46,199 nucleotides of DNA from Dissophora ornata (Eukaryota; Mortierellomycota; Mortierellomycetes; Mortierellales; Mortierellaceae), in NCBI GenBank assembly GCA_025201705.1, contig MU616749.1:1-46199 (forward strand), read 5' to 3'. The translations under genes were made by a program, and so were the position numbers. Of the stretch, positions 32,712 to 43,769 are shown one piece after another. Under the pieces are notes generated by a model. That model saw nothing but the letters and a program-made list of their open reading frames with translations, was not told the DNA's origin and searched no databases. Position 1 is the stretch's first letter. Every line of letters starts with the position of its first letter.

Positions 32712-35028
32712 ATGGCAGCAGGAAAGACAATGCCGGACGATGCATTGCTCAAGAGCTTTGCCCAGGAAGTCCTCGACAAGCCAGAGGTTTTTCTTAGCAA
32801 GAGCGAAGCTTCAGCAGAGCAGGCCAAGGCCATCACCAAATACCTCTACGACCTCGGTAAAGGAGAAATCCCCAAACAATGGCTCTACCTCTCTCAGTGC
32901 CTCTCTATCAAATTTCTAGCGCTATTGTATCCTACCACACACACTCAACAAATCATTTCATTACATAGGTAAATCAACCGAGGCTGGGTCACTAAAGGGA
33001 CGAGGCTCGATGCTGGAAGAGTTGTTTGTCGACGGTTTCGATAACGATCAGATTTGGGAGGAAATTCACATGCAAAACGCGCCTTTTCTGTCATTCCTCA
33101 AGTCTGAGATCAAGAATATCAAGACAACCAAGTCCGCCACGCAATCAGCAATCGACGAACAGGAAGGAGAGGGAGAGGAGGGAGAGGAGGAGGAGGAGGA
33201 TGCAGAGATGAGCCTGGGTCTTGATGACGAAGATATGGGCCTTGACATGGAAGATACCGATAACATGGAAGGTTTCTCTGGCGAAGACGAGGACGAAGAC
33301 ATGGAAGGCTCCGATTCTGAAAAGTATGAGGAGTACAAGGATGATGCCGAGGACGAAGAGGCAGAAGACGAGGAAGAAGAGGAAGAAGAGGACCTGGACG
33401 ACTTGGACCTGCCAGTCAAGAAAAAGACTAGGACTTCGGAGGTCGATGACGAATTTTTCAACTTGGATGAGTTCAATGCCATGACAGAGAAGCAAGAGCA
33501 GGACGAGCTTGAAGACAAGGAGCCTAACGAAGATGAGGAGGAGATTGATTACTTTGCTGATCCAGACCTTATCGACAGTGGCGACGAGGATGGTGATTTT
33601 GGTGATATGGAGGAGGACGAGAACGAGGTCGATGCTCATGGTATGCTCACCTTCATTGCTTGATCGTATTGTTATACATCGCAGGATGCTATTACCATGA
33701 GCTCATCGGTGACTGATATTGTTTCGCTTTAATAGATGTGGGATACCAAGACTTTTTTGCACCTCTAGCAAAAGGAACAACGAACCGACCTAAATCTCAG
33801 AGAAAACCAAGGGATGGTGACAGAGAGGATTTCTTTGGCAAGCAACGTCAGGTCGGCGCTGAGAATCTAGAGATGGAGGATGCTGAAGAAGACGACGAGT
33901 CTGAAGAAGTGAACGCGCTTGGTGATAGAGTCTCTAACCTGTTTGGGTTGGATGAGGAAGAGGTCGAGACAGGTAACGCTTGGAACTATGATAAAATGCG
34001 CGCTCACACGTTGGAGAACGCCTGGATGACTAATCGCTCTCTCTTTAAAAAAATTAACAATTATAGAGAACTTGTCAAAGTTCGAAAAGTCGCAGAGGAA
34101 ACTCAGGGAGCAGATCGATGCATTAGAGCAGGAGAATGTTGCAGCCAAGGACTGGACCAAGAAGGGAGAGGCTACATCTGCTGACCGACCTGTGAACAGT
34201 TTGCTAGAGGAGGATTTGGAATTCGAAACAGTGTCAAAACCCATCCCCGTTATCACGGCAGAATCAACGCAGACGCTCGAGGATATTATCAAGGAGCGCA
34301 TCCTGGCCGCCAACTGGGATGATGTCGTTCGCAAGGCCGCACCTAACCCCAAGGCCTTCAACCCATCCTCCAGAGTTGAGATCTCGGACGAAAAATCGAA
34401 GAAGTCGCTCGCAGAACTGTACGAGGCTGATTATGTCCGTCAGACATCCACAACAGGGCCCGTCATGAGCGAACGTGAGGCAGCATTGGAGAAGAAGCAT
34501 GAGGAGATCACAGGACTTTGGCAGGAGCTTTGCCAAAAGCTCGACTCGCTCAGCAACTGGCATTATGCGCCAAAGCCTCCCAAGGCCGAGCTCACAGTTG
34601 TTACGAATGCGCCCGCTATCAGCATGGAGGAGGCTATCCCTGTCAGTGTCGCAGATGCTGCATTGTTGGCTCCCGAGGAAATCTATTCGGCAGGCAAGGC
34701 CCCTGTCAAGGGTGACACCGAGATGGAACAGGCAGAGCGGAAGCGCAAGCGCTCGCAGGCCAAGCGGTCAAAGAAGGCGGAGAACAAAGAGAAAGCCCGC
34801 AAGGATGCAGATCGCCAGGCAGAGAGAGAGGCCAGAGACCGGAGGTTGGGTCGCCAAGTCGGCGACAAGGGCAACTCAAAGACGATTGTGCGCGACAAGA
34901 TGGATGCTGTCAAGGCGTTGTCGGGCCAGAAGAACATCAGCTTCATCGATCGCGAGGGCAACAAGCGGTCGAGCATCAAGGGTCGGTCACCAGCAGAGGC
35001 GGCCAAGAGTGCGAAACTCAAACTATAA
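32712..35028 (+). CDS. MPP10: Mpp10, U3 snoRNP component (four exons, 671 aa)
   Basis: Mpp10 forms the Imp3-Imp4-Mpp10 subcomplex of the nucleolar small-subunit processome and is needed for 18S rRNA cleavage. Exons: 32712-32856, 32969-33640, 33736-33972 and 34067-35028, joining in frame to 671 residues (yeast ~593). After ~145 residues comes a very acidic region of Glu/Asp runs (about 146-310), then EIDYFADPDL. The conserved Mpp10 core follows, with YQDFFAPL, FEKSQRKLREQI, KERILAANWDDVVRK and LAELYEADYVRQT. The C-terminus is Lys/Arg/Glu-rich and helical with KNISFIDREGNKRSSIKG. It pairs functionally with RRP7, the other ribosome-assembly gene in the window. Confidence 0.96.
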
Positions 35029-35813
35029 CACGAGCATCAACATCACTTCACTATTATCATCGCCTACTTTGTCGCATTATTTAGATATCATCACAAAAAA
35101 ATCACTACAAACGACGTTTAGAACTGTGATCAATGAGAGCTGGTTTTTGTCACACCCTCTATCCTGAAAATGATCTGTGTCCACCCTATGCTGTGCCTTG
35201 TCTGTCGTTTGTCTTTCTTTCCCAACCTCCTCGCGAGAGACATGACATGTCACGCGCAAACGACAGACTTCATCTCTGTGTATTTAAGTTCTTTTCCTCA
35301 AAGATCACGTTGCCCCCTCCCTGTTTTCCTTGATCTCTTTTCTCTCCTCGGCGTGAGTCTCATTCCAAGACAGACAATGCTGGTGGACACAAAAAACACA
35401 GGCGGTTTCTCCTTCCTGACGAAAAAGAGCGAAACTAAACTTTCCGATGGGCAAAAGTTGACCGGGGGACCCAAAAGAAATACAAATGTCACAAACGTGC
35501 CAAACGTCCATTGGATCAGAGACGTAAAAAAAATAAGTGTAGTACCCGCTTTTGCGTCAGCCTGGTGTTTAGAGTTGTCCCTGCCAAACAAAAACCTTCC
35601 TTGTTTGCACATGAATGCTGATTGTACCCAAGCAACAGCGAAAGACAGAGAGTGTGCCTATCGCTTATTATTATTATTATTATTATTATATTATTATTAT
35701 TATTATATTAGTAGACTACAGTAAACTAGTACAGGAAGGAAGAAATAAAAAGGAGGCGAGATGATCTCCTTGGGCGGTATCCTGCATGTTGAGAACGGGT
35801 AACAAAGAGTTTT
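35029..35813. other. Convergent spacer MPP10 / 12-Cys protein A
   Basis: No supported gene. It carries the TTA microsatellite at 35665-35709. Confidence 0.6.
35665..35709. repeat. (TTA)n microsatellite
   Basis: About 14 TTA/ATT units with two single-base interruptions. Confidence 0.95.
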
Positions 35814-36965
35814 TCATGCAGCACTCGAAGCTGCACGGAGGCTCGGCGTAAGCAATGTCGAGAGCGACCACTGTCGGCCATGGTTCTTATCCTTGACTGT
35901 GCCCGTGCTCTTGCTCTTGCGGTTACTGTCATTCCCGTTGGACCTTTCCGCTTTGTTATTATTGTGTGAGAATAGAGGCGGCACCTTGAGATGTTTCCTG
36001 ACAGTCGCCTTGAACGAAATCCGGGCGTTATTGTTGGTGTTGTTGGTGTTGCTCCTGCCGCTCTTGCTACTGCTGTCGCTGACATGACCCGAATTCGAGG
36101 AATCCTCGCTATCCTCCCGAGAAACCGACATTTTCGCATTATTGTTGGGGTTGCTCTTGCTCTCATCAAGTGGGGTCGTCAAAACATCAGGCTGCAGCCG
36201 CGACGGCGACTGCGAGTGTTGTTGTTGAGAAGACCTCTGAGTTGACGTAATCAACTGCTCCTTCAACCTCAACCCCCACCCGCCCACCTGATTCCACGAC
36301 GCAGGCAGTGAAGCCTTCCGAACACCTCCAGCACCTCCTCCACTGCTATTATGGTGCCGATGGCTTTCACGGATGCAGTCCTGACAGACCCGCTGGACAT
36401 ACCCTAGTCCAAAGCAGTCTTCGCAGGCCTTGCGACCGTTCCTGCAAAAGATGCAGGATGTTGGCGTAGGCGGGGGTGTGGCGAATGTAGTCGAAGGGGA
36501 GGTAGGGGATGATGGAGGGGATGATTTGGGGAAGGAGATCGAAGTGGGCGAAGGCAACTTTGATGACAACCCAGACAAAGGAGGCGGCGGCAACCTGCGC
36601 GGCATAGCCAGAGGTGGAGTAGCCGACACTGATGTTTGTGTTGCAGAGGGCTCGAACGAAAGACTTCTCCGGGACGGAAACGCCAATGACGATGATGGTC
36701 CTGTGGTGGATGGAGAGGTGTATGAAAGTCTATAAATCTTCTTCGATTTACGGTAGAGAGGGTTTGTCGTTGTGCTTGTGGGAGTTGTTGTTATTGTGCT
36801 AGGAGGTCGCTGACACATATCGCAGGCGACTGAACCCATGTCGCATTTACGGCACCGGTCTCGGACAAAGCCCCGGCTACACCCCTGGCCACCATTGGCA
36901 TTGCAGGATTTGGAGGCCACCATCATCTGCGTGGATCGTGTCGCGAGACTTGTATTGTGCTGCAT
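35814..36965 (-). CDS. 12-cysteine DnaJ-type zinc-binding-like protein, copy A (383 aa)
   Basis: Single-exon protein of unknown function. Twelve cysteines stand in two blocks, C21-C29-C38-C41-C48-C51 and C171-C174-C181-C184-C194-C197. CEDCFGLG matches the CxxCxGxG repeat of the DnaJ cysteine-rich domain, so two or three zinc sites are likely, but no J domain is present. A 119-residue Pro/Ser/Thr-rich linker separates the blocks. The C-terminal 180 residues are Ser/Asn/Gln-rich with basic patches and no membrane segment. Copy B at 42213-42740 has the same cysteine spacing but a nine-residue linker. It lies about 2 kb downstream of a 7TM gene in the same direction. Confidence 0.75.
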   Translation of the reverse strand: MQHNTSLATRSTQMMVASKSCNANGGQGCSRGFVRDRCRKCDMGSVACDMCQRPPSTITTTPTSTTTNPLYRKSKKIYRLSYTSPSTTGPSSSLAFPSRRSLSFEPSATQTSVSATPPLAMPRRLPPPPLSGLSSKLPSPTSISFPKSSPPSSPTSPSTTFATPPPTPTSCIFCRNGRKACEDCFGLGYVQRVCQDCIRESHRHHNSSGGGAGGVRKASLPASWNQVGGWGLRLKEQLITSTQRSSQQQHSQSPSRLQPDVLTTPLDESKSNPNNNAKMSVSREDSEDSSNSGHVSDSSSKSGRSNTNNTNNNARISFKATVRKHLKVPPLFSHNNNKAERSNGNDSNRKSKSTGTVKDKNHGRQWSLSTLLTPSLRAASSAA

Positions 36966-37850
36966 TTGGAAAGAGGATGAATGTACAAGAGGATTGAGTT
37001 GAAACGAAGTATGAGGGGCAGAAGAAAGATAAAATAAAAGAGTAAGAAGAAAAGAAAGAGTGGGATGTGAAATGTCAAAGGAGATGAAAGAATTTCAAAC
37101 GGGGGCTTTCCGGAGTGAAGAAAAGCCGCGGTTCAAAGTAAGTGGACGAAGGAATACGTAGCACTAAACGAACGAAGTGAACATGAAGAAAGAACGAAAT
37201 GATCCGGTTAGAAAACGTGTCGCCAAGGACGAAGAGCAGCAGTGCAGGTGGGTCAGCAGGAAGGAGATGACGCGGAGGGTGCGGATGATCAAAAAAAAAA
37301 AAGGCGGGAGCTGCTGAGTTTTGTTTTTGTTAAAGTTGCGCAGGGTGCTTTTGTGTCCGAGATGATGAGAGCGGAGTGAGTAAACAACAGAAAAGAAAAA
37401 CAAAGAGCACTTCGGGGGAAATCAATAACCGGTCTATTTGACGAGCGATCGAGATATTACCTGGAGGAATAGATGACGCGCATTGCCCTCTAGCAATACG
37501 GCTATTCATTGCGCCGGATATACACCCTCTCGATGATCCTTGGTCCTGATACTCGTCTGGCCCGTAGTGCAGCCTTTCATTCCTTTCCCGAGATATATCG
37601 CTGCTTGACATCTCGCTTTGGTCGGATCGTGAAAGCAAGTTTGCAACTATCATACTCGCTAACATTCAGCACGTCCATGGTATAGCGCCCTAACCCTGTC
37701 TTTTTTTTCCTCTCTTTATTTTTAAGCTCTTTATTTTTAAGTGTATGCATGCCACTGCAGTCTCTTGCTCTTTTTCTTTCTTTTTTCTTTTTGCAAGGGC
37801 AGAGGAGGGAGTTATGCGTCCAGTGTCGAAGGAGATATCGTATCAACAAT
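36966..37850. other. Upstream region of 12-Cys copy A
   Basis: No supported gene. Purine-rich leader at about 37000-37200, an A12 run near 37291-37302, and a 15-bp perfect tandem duplication (CTCTTTATTTTTAAG) at 37712-37741. Confidence 0.5.
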
Positions 37851-38517
37851 GGCACTGAAAAACAACATCTCACCTGGATCCAACATTATCCCTGATCCCT
37901 TGCTGAGCCAGGTTGGAAATGTGCAGAGTTATCATGCGTACCCGCCAGCTCTCGTCAGACACATATAAGGAACCAGCTTCACTCTTTCTGTTGGCTATCG
38001 TGCAGTTTCGACACACCCACGCACCAACAATCCATCTATACTCCATCCAACGGTATTGATAGATAGAAGTGTTTATGAACTGTGCCACCCTCAAGCTTGG
38101 CGACCCTTCAGATACTACAATACCCTTGCTTATAGAGATGGGGCTATTTCTTTTCTTTCCTGCTTCGTTGTCGTCTCAGCATTGATACAAGTCATTCTTA
38201 CCGGTTTGATTCCAGAGGGTGATTACAATATCATAACCAACACTGGCAACCTTCTTATGGATCTCAAGTGCGAATCACCAGCTCCAGATGATCCAAGATA
38301 CTCGTATGCACCTTCCAACAAGCACGGATCTTGTGTGTGGACGAACAAGAAGAGGAACAGCTCCAGTGATATCGCTAATATCGTCCTCATTGTAAAGGCT
38401 CCAATCCAGGCCGGTGGACGGGTGATAATACACAACGGCTCTGAGCCTTGGCTATTGGTCCCGAACACGGACAATACGGTCGTTTTTTTTCATTCGTCGC
38501 ATTTTGCCAAAGCCTAG
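37850..38517 (+). CDS. Possible exon(s) of an unrecognised membrane or secreted protein
   Basis: A frame open from about 38056 to 38517 has a protein-like composition: a segment AWRPFRYYNTLAYRDG, one hydrophobic helix (AISFLSCFVVVSALIQVILTGLI), then an outside-like part with N-glycosylation sites (NSS, NGS) and two cysteines. It has no ATG before about 38259, so an upstream exon or decay is needed. An ATG-started short frame at 37849 might supply it but was not joined convincingly. Family not recognised. It may be noise or a dead gene. Confidence 0.3.
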
Positions 38518-39000
38518 ACAGTTCAAAACGCACGACCCCCAAGAATGAAAGCGCAGTGGTGTTTACCAACTTGTCAACAGGTCTGCCCATGTCTTGTTTG
38601 CCTCTTTGTAAACATCCTCATGTAACTTAGTTTGTGCTAGGCTTATACGTTGGCCGTGAATCCTTTTTTTGCCGTGCTGCCCAATATTATTGTGCTTTGC
38701 CATACCTGCCCTTTCTTCTGTGGGAAGAGGTAACGCAAATTGTATCTTCTTCAAACTACATAGAAGGTTGGGGCCATCGTTGAAAGGAAGAGTCGACGGA
38801 TGAACATGATTCAACAGCCCTTCCAGCCAGTATTCATGCAAACATATGCACCAAGGCCATTCTAGTCAGGTAACAATTTTCTAAGCGATGCAAATTCAAA
38901 ATGTTTACTATTAAATGCTATTGTCGATGGTGGGGATAATGGAGTGTTGGGCTGATGGAATGTGTAGGGGGGTTAGGCGGTGTAAGAGGTAGCTCGTCTC
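38518..39000. other. Spacer downstream of 7TM copy A
   Basis: No gene supported. This is the 3' flank of the minus-strand 7TM gene. Confidence 0.5.
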
Positions 39001-40285
39001 TTAGTATCGCGCTGAACTTGAACTGGCACCGCCGCCGTAGTGAAGTTGGTGATACTCTTCAACGTACGACTCGACGGTGATAGATTGGTGCGATTCCAAT
39101 GGTGCCACCTGCTTCTCATTGGAAGCATAGTTGAGCACAATACTATTAGTCCCCTGCGTTCCATCCATACGTCTTTCTCCTCTCCTACCCCAGGAAGATC
39201 CGTTCCGTCCGCCGCCTCGCGACGTGACCCAGTGAATAGTAATCGCGTTCAGCGTTACGTCACAAGTACATGACGCCAGGCAGATCAGCCCACGCTCATG
39301 GCCTTGGAAGTACACCAACGTGAAAACGTTAGCCGATGATAGAATCAATGCAATGATGCAACCCATCAACGTCCTCCGGGCCACATCACGAAGCCTGCCC
39401 TTGGAAGGTCCCTGAAGGAGCGAGGTCGAACTCATCAGTGGGCGAATAAAGAGCACCGTCAACCAAGTCGACAGCATGATATCGTACAGGATCAATGTCA
39501 GGGCAGCAGGCTTCTGAAGTCCAATATAGCAGATGCCGTCCTCACCCAATTCAGAGACTTCGTAATAAATCATCAAGAAAAGAATGCCCAGGTACGGCGA
39601 CATCAGACCCAAGTTCACTTTGTACAGCTGAGAAAGAAACGAATGTAAAACAGAGTTGGTCAGAATATTGAACTATGTTTTATGTTTTAAGGTAAGGGTC
39701 CTCTCGCTCACACGCTTAAAAAAAGGTTCTGGGCACAACATGGAGTCCTTACCATGAATTCAGACCTTGTCGATCCAACTGCCGTGACGACATAGATCTT
39801 CTCCATCAGGAACAGATAGATGATGACCTTGGAGATAGCGTACAGGATAATGCAAGCGTATATAGACATTTTGCAAGACACGATATTAAAGTTGTTGGTC
39901 TGGACCAGCATCGTGGCCATGAACGAGAACGCCCAAGAGACAAGATAGAGAGAGATAACCAATCCTCGGGCATAGTTAATTGTCCCGATCTTGGTCCCCG
40001 CAGTCTTGCGTCCAAAGAGCGTAGACATGAGAGTGATACATGTCAGGGAGATAAAGAGCGAGATCGACTCTGTTGAATGGGAATACAAGAGGTGGGAAGG
40101 GAGCAGTGGAGAATAGGCTGTGAGCACATGTGCAAGAGACACGGGAAGACGGGTCCAGAAAATCAAGCACGTGCCTCTGTTTCCTGACTGGCCAGGTTTC
40201 AGAGACACCTTTTAGAGTCCAGTCTAGTTGAGATCAGCGAGTTGAATGAATGTAACACTGTACCTTCAAGATCTGGCTGGTACAT
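39001..40285 (-). CDS. Seven-transmembrane protein, copy A (three exons, 321 aa)
   Basis: Exons: 40285-40264, 40069-39753 and 39627-39001, joining in frame. Seven hydrophobic segments are visible. In order they start at SLFISLTCITLM, LVISLYLVSWAFSF, IYACIILYAISKVIIYLFL, MSPYLGILFLMIYY, LTLILYDIMLSTWLTVLFI, GCIIALILSSANVFTLVY and DVTLNAITIHWV. The loop after helix 5 is basic (SSTSLLQGPSKGRLRDVARR). The soluble tail ends with a conserved ITVESYVEEYH segment. It looks receptor- or sensor-like, but no named GPCR family is recognised. The first exon is short and uncertain: its PDLEG junction aligns with PDTEG in copy B, but an upstream start may be missed. Confidence 0.75.
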
Positions 40286-42212
40286 GATGCAAGGATAGTA
40301 GGGTGCTGAGCAGGAGGTGAATTGAGGTACGGAATGGGGATCCGACCTGGGGGCAATGGAATTCACAGGGAAGGAGTAGATGTAATGGTTCCGCAGTGAA
40401 ACGGGGAATGGGATTAATGCTACTACTAAAAGAGAGAGAAAGAAAGAAAGAGGAGAGGGTCAGCAAACACAAACGCAATCACGGTTTAGGATATTCGCTG
40501 GCTATGTGGCCCAGAGCCAATTGCATTCATTGCCCGCAAACAAATAAGGGCTCAATCCATCGACATCAGATTCCGACAATGAGGGACGGGTCGTTTTGCC
40601 CGCCTAGAGCACGCTCGTTGCACACGATGAGAGGGAGAGCACTTTAATACTGTACTTATCCTTGAATCTATTGCCCAATAGCCCCAGCTCGCGATGGGTG
40701 CTCTTTTCCAGGGGCGGATAATTCCAAGCAAGCCACTGGAGTTGCATGGCGCCCATCCCCAATTATTTTTCCGGACTTTTTTAGAAACAGTAGTAACTTG
40801 TAACGACCATGAGTGATCCCTGCAGTAATCTGCTCTGTCTAACACCTTCTCTCACTCTCTCACTTCTCGCTCTCTCGTTATCTCTTCCCCTCCCTCCCCT
40901 CTCAGTCTGTGAAAAGTCCGAGTTCACGAGAGCTTGCAGTCAAGCGCAAAATAATCCATAGCCCCCCATGTGAACCAGGCACATTAACAAGAAAGTCTAA
41001 TAATAAATCGTTCACTTTGAAATGTGCTCCAGGAACCTGCATGGAAGACGAGGACCTGATCATATTCCACGGTCGCAGCCAATTGAGATAGCTCATAAGC
41101 GAAATAATAGCGGAATGAAAAGATGAAAACGTGCTCAGAGAGTTGCTGCCCCATTTTAATCAGGTGGGGCAGGCGATCCCAACCATGAGGGATTAATGGA
41201 TAACTAACATGCCCACTCTTGAGCTGTCGATTAACTCAAGCCAGCTGCAAGTACCATACCTGAAGGACGATTGTAAAGACGAAGAAGGTTGCCAAAAACG
41301 AAGAAGGCTGCTAGAAACGAAGAAGGCTGCCAGAAACGAAGAAGGCTGCCAGAATCGAAGAAGGCTGCCAGAGATGAAGATAGAAATCGCCGCGAGGATA
41401 TGGCTGGAGAAAGGATAGAGTATATACAGCAGGGGAGAGAAGAGGGAAAAGGTGACAAAAAAAAAAGTGGTCGTCTGTTTATTTTTCTTAATGCACTATC
41501 TCCTTATATAGTGGATGTGCAGTTTTTGAGGACCACGCAACGACCAGTAAACAAACAGAAAGAAACGTGCTGAGCGGGTGCACTCTTTATCACGATTGGT
41601 GATTTGGACCTTTCCGTTGTGTGGTGTTGCGCATTTTGCGCCTGGGCCGTATTTGGCATAATACCCTCGCAAAAAGCTGACTGTGACCTAATCTAAGGGG
41701 TTCCGCAAACGCCAAATGGCCAAGGCGCTCGAGACAATTGGCGGACCCCTGAATCCCCAAAGTATCGATCCTCCAGGCATTGACCCCAACTATGGGCTTC
41801 GTGCTTAAATTTTGCATGAATAACAGCTGTCTACAATAGTGAAGTGAAAGCCGCATGGGTTGGCTAGGGAGCAGAGCCAGGTGAGAATGTGAGATTAGGC
41901 AAGAACAGGGGAGAGGGGTGATACATCTGCACATCCGTAAGGTTCAAGGACATGTTCATCGTTTCCCCTTGGTTTTTTTCGAGGGGTCTAGAGAGCAAAT
42001 CATCAACGGCCCGATCGAGCAACAATCAATGAACGCATTTCTTGTAACTGTCAAAGCTTTATGTGGCAGTTTTAATTTCTGAAAATGCTGTCATTTACTA
42101 TTCAATGAGTCGTTATGTCGTTATCATAAGTGGGGGGCGTTATATGTTACAAATCGGGCAATGGTATATGGTGGATAAGCTATGGTACACAAAAGGCTTC
42201 TTTTAAAAGTTC
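40286..42212. other. 1.9-kb spacer with a minisatellite
   Basis: Between 7TM copy A and 12-Cys copy B. No supported gene. Contains a GA-rich stretch at about 40430-40460, a CT-rich stretch at about 40849-40905 and the 19-bp minisatellite at 41280-41374. Confidence 0.5.
41280..41374. repeat. Minisatellite, five 19-bp units
   Basis: Units begin CGAAGAAGGCTGCCAGAAA at 41280, 41299, 41318, 41337 and 41356. The first and last are the most diverged. The unit length is not a multiple of three, so it is unlikely to be coding. Confidence 0.95.
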
Positions 42213-42740
42213 TTAAGCAGCGACAGGGGTGATATTGGACGCGGATCTGGACCACTTGTGACGATAAGTACCGATGCTCCATCTGCGTTTCCTGAACAAC
42301 GAAGTCACTTTTGAGATTTTCGTCACTGCTGATTTCCCAGAGCTCTTCGTCGACGACGTCTGGCTGCATGCACTGGAGCTGCTCGGTCCATCCAAAGTGA
42401 TCTCGATCCCGACCTCGATCCCGTTGAGAAAAGAGGTGGTGCTATTATACAAGGTGCTTGCGAGCGAGAACATGTCTCCCTTGGCCTTGGTCATTGCGCC
42501 TTGGCGGCGGTAATGTTCTTTGATGCAGTCCTGGCAGATGCGTTGGACAAAGCCGAGACCATAGCAATCGTCGCATTCTTTTCGACCGTCGAAACAAAAA
42601 ATACAAGAGGCTGAGGAGGGGGAACCATGGCGGCACATGTTGCAGGCGACAGAGCCATTGGTGCAATTGTGACACTCGTCTCGGTGGAATCCACGAACAC
42701 ACTCGCGGCGACCCATAGCGGCACAAGGTTTGGTTGACAT
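42213..42740 (-). CDS. 12-cysteine DnaJ-type zinc-binding-like protein, copy B (175 aa)
   Basis: Single exon, function unknown. Cysteines C6-C14-C23-C26-C33-C36 and C46-C49-C56-C59-C69-C72 repeat the spacing of copy A exactly inside each block, but the blocks are joined by only nine residues. CDDCYGLG matches CxxCxGxG. The C-terminal ~95 residues are Ser/Thr/Lys-rich, ending in a basic patch (LFRKRRW). The compact form is probably closer to the ancestral one (inference). The ATG at 42740 is preceded directly by five ACTACC repeats. It lies 1 kb downstream of 7TM copy B. Confidence 0.78.
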   Translation of the reverse strand: MSTKPCAAMGRRECVRGFHRDECHNCTNGSVACNMCRHGSPSSASCIFCFDGRKECDDCYGLGFVQRICQDCIKEHYRRQGAMTKAKGDMFSLASTLYNSTTSFLNGIEVGIEITLDGPSSSSACSQTSSTKSSGKSAVTKISKVTSLFRKRRWSIGTYRHKWSRSASNITPVAA

Positions 42741-42770
42741 GGTAGTGGTAGTGGTAGTGGTAGTGGTAGT
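42741..42770. repeat. Five perfect hexamer repeats abutting the start codon of 12-Cys copy B
   Basis: GGTAGT five times on the plus strand, i.e. ACTACC five times reading into the ATG on the minus strand, followed upstream by an ACA run (42771-42782 complement). Confidence 0.95.
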
Positions 42771-43096
42771 TGTTGTTGTTGGATGGAACTGAAAGGGAGG
42801 AGCTGTTGCGTAGTTTTGCTGGAAATAGCAGTGAGTGTTGTTGAGTGTGATGTTTGATTTTGTAGGTTTCTAGAGTTTAGGCTTCTTTGCTTTTACTTTT
42901 CTGCGGTTGCTGTTGCTGTTGATGAGAATCCTGAGTTCCGGGGGATCTGGCATCATTTTATAGAGACGATCTGCAACAGCCGCTGCAGAATGAACGGCGC
43001 GCAAACTATCGCGTGGCAGTAATGCCGAGCTTTGTGTAATCACAATTTTTCTGAGTTTTCTGTAGATCTCTTGGGTGGTTTGTTATGACGGTTTCT

Positions 43097-43112
43097 CTTG
43101 GCATTTGCCAAG
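43097..43112. repeat. Hairpin motif CTTGGCATTTGCCAAG, first copy
   Basis: 7-bp arms around TT. An identical copy lies at 43259-43274, 162 bp away. Confidence 0.95.
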
Positions 43113-43258
43113 AATATACAATGTCCGCATTTCTTGGCTCTCTTCCATTCCAAATTTTATTTTTACACGAGCATCGTTCGCGTTCGTAGTGGAAGAATAA
43201 AGTTTTTGGGACGCGTGGACAGACCATGTTACTCAAATAATAAACAAGGGCGTCTTTT

Positions 43259-43274
43259 CTTGGCATTTGCCAAG
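43259..43274. repeat. Hairpin motif CTTGGCATTTGCCAAG, second copy
   Basis: Identical to the motif at 43097-43112. Confidence 0.95.
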
Positions 43275-43314
43275 TTCATTCTTAGAAGTTACAATTACCA
43301 TCTTCAAACTATTC

Positions 43315-43334
43315 CGACGAATGGCCATTCGTCG
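43315..43334. repeat. Perfect 20-bp palindrome
   Basis: CGACGAATGG followed directly by its reverse complement. Confidence 0.98.
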
Positions 43335-43769
43335 CGCACATCCACTGGGGCCCTTCATCGTGTATATCCACACACACTCACTAGATCGGAAAGCAAAAAA
43401 AAAAAAAAAAAAAAAAAAAGTCCACACCAAATTTGACACTTCTTCCGTGGGAAATAAATTTCCAATATGATCCGCGGCTAAGTCCGTCGGACATAAAAAC
43501 CATAAAAACCTCTCGGTTTCCGTGAGACAAGAAAAATCATAGCAAACAGCCGCCTGGCCCATGTTGAGTAAGCTTAGCCGTTTCTCTGTTCAACGCTATT
43601 GCTACGACATATCTCTCGGCACACGCTGTTTTCTCGAAACATTTCATTATTTTATACCTCCACAACAACAAATCTTGACCTTTCGTGAGAAGTGCCAATG
43701 GACACATGAAAAAGACAGCTATGTTCAGCTCTATCGTCCAGCGAAGTCTGAGAGTATCCTAGAAATTTC

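Larger units (their letters stand above)
42783..43769. other. Spacer between 7TM copy B and 12-Cys copy B, with hairpins and poly-A
   Basis: No supported gene. Contains two copies of a 16-bp hairpin motif (43097-43112 and 43259-43274), a 20-bp perfect palindrome (43315-43334) and an A run of about 24 at 43396-43419. Confidence 0.6.

Noticed and set aside
33066..33518. Serine-rich open frame on the minus strand
   Set aside because: Complement of the Glu/Asp codon runs of MPP10; compositional artefact.
37712..37741. 15-bp tandem duplication CTCTTTATTTTTAAG
   Set aside because: AT-rich slippage product; no sign of a function.
41590..41934. 114-codon open frame on the minus strand in the module spacer
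   Set aside because: No domain or membrane pattern, and no splice partner; likely chance, possibly old transposon debris.
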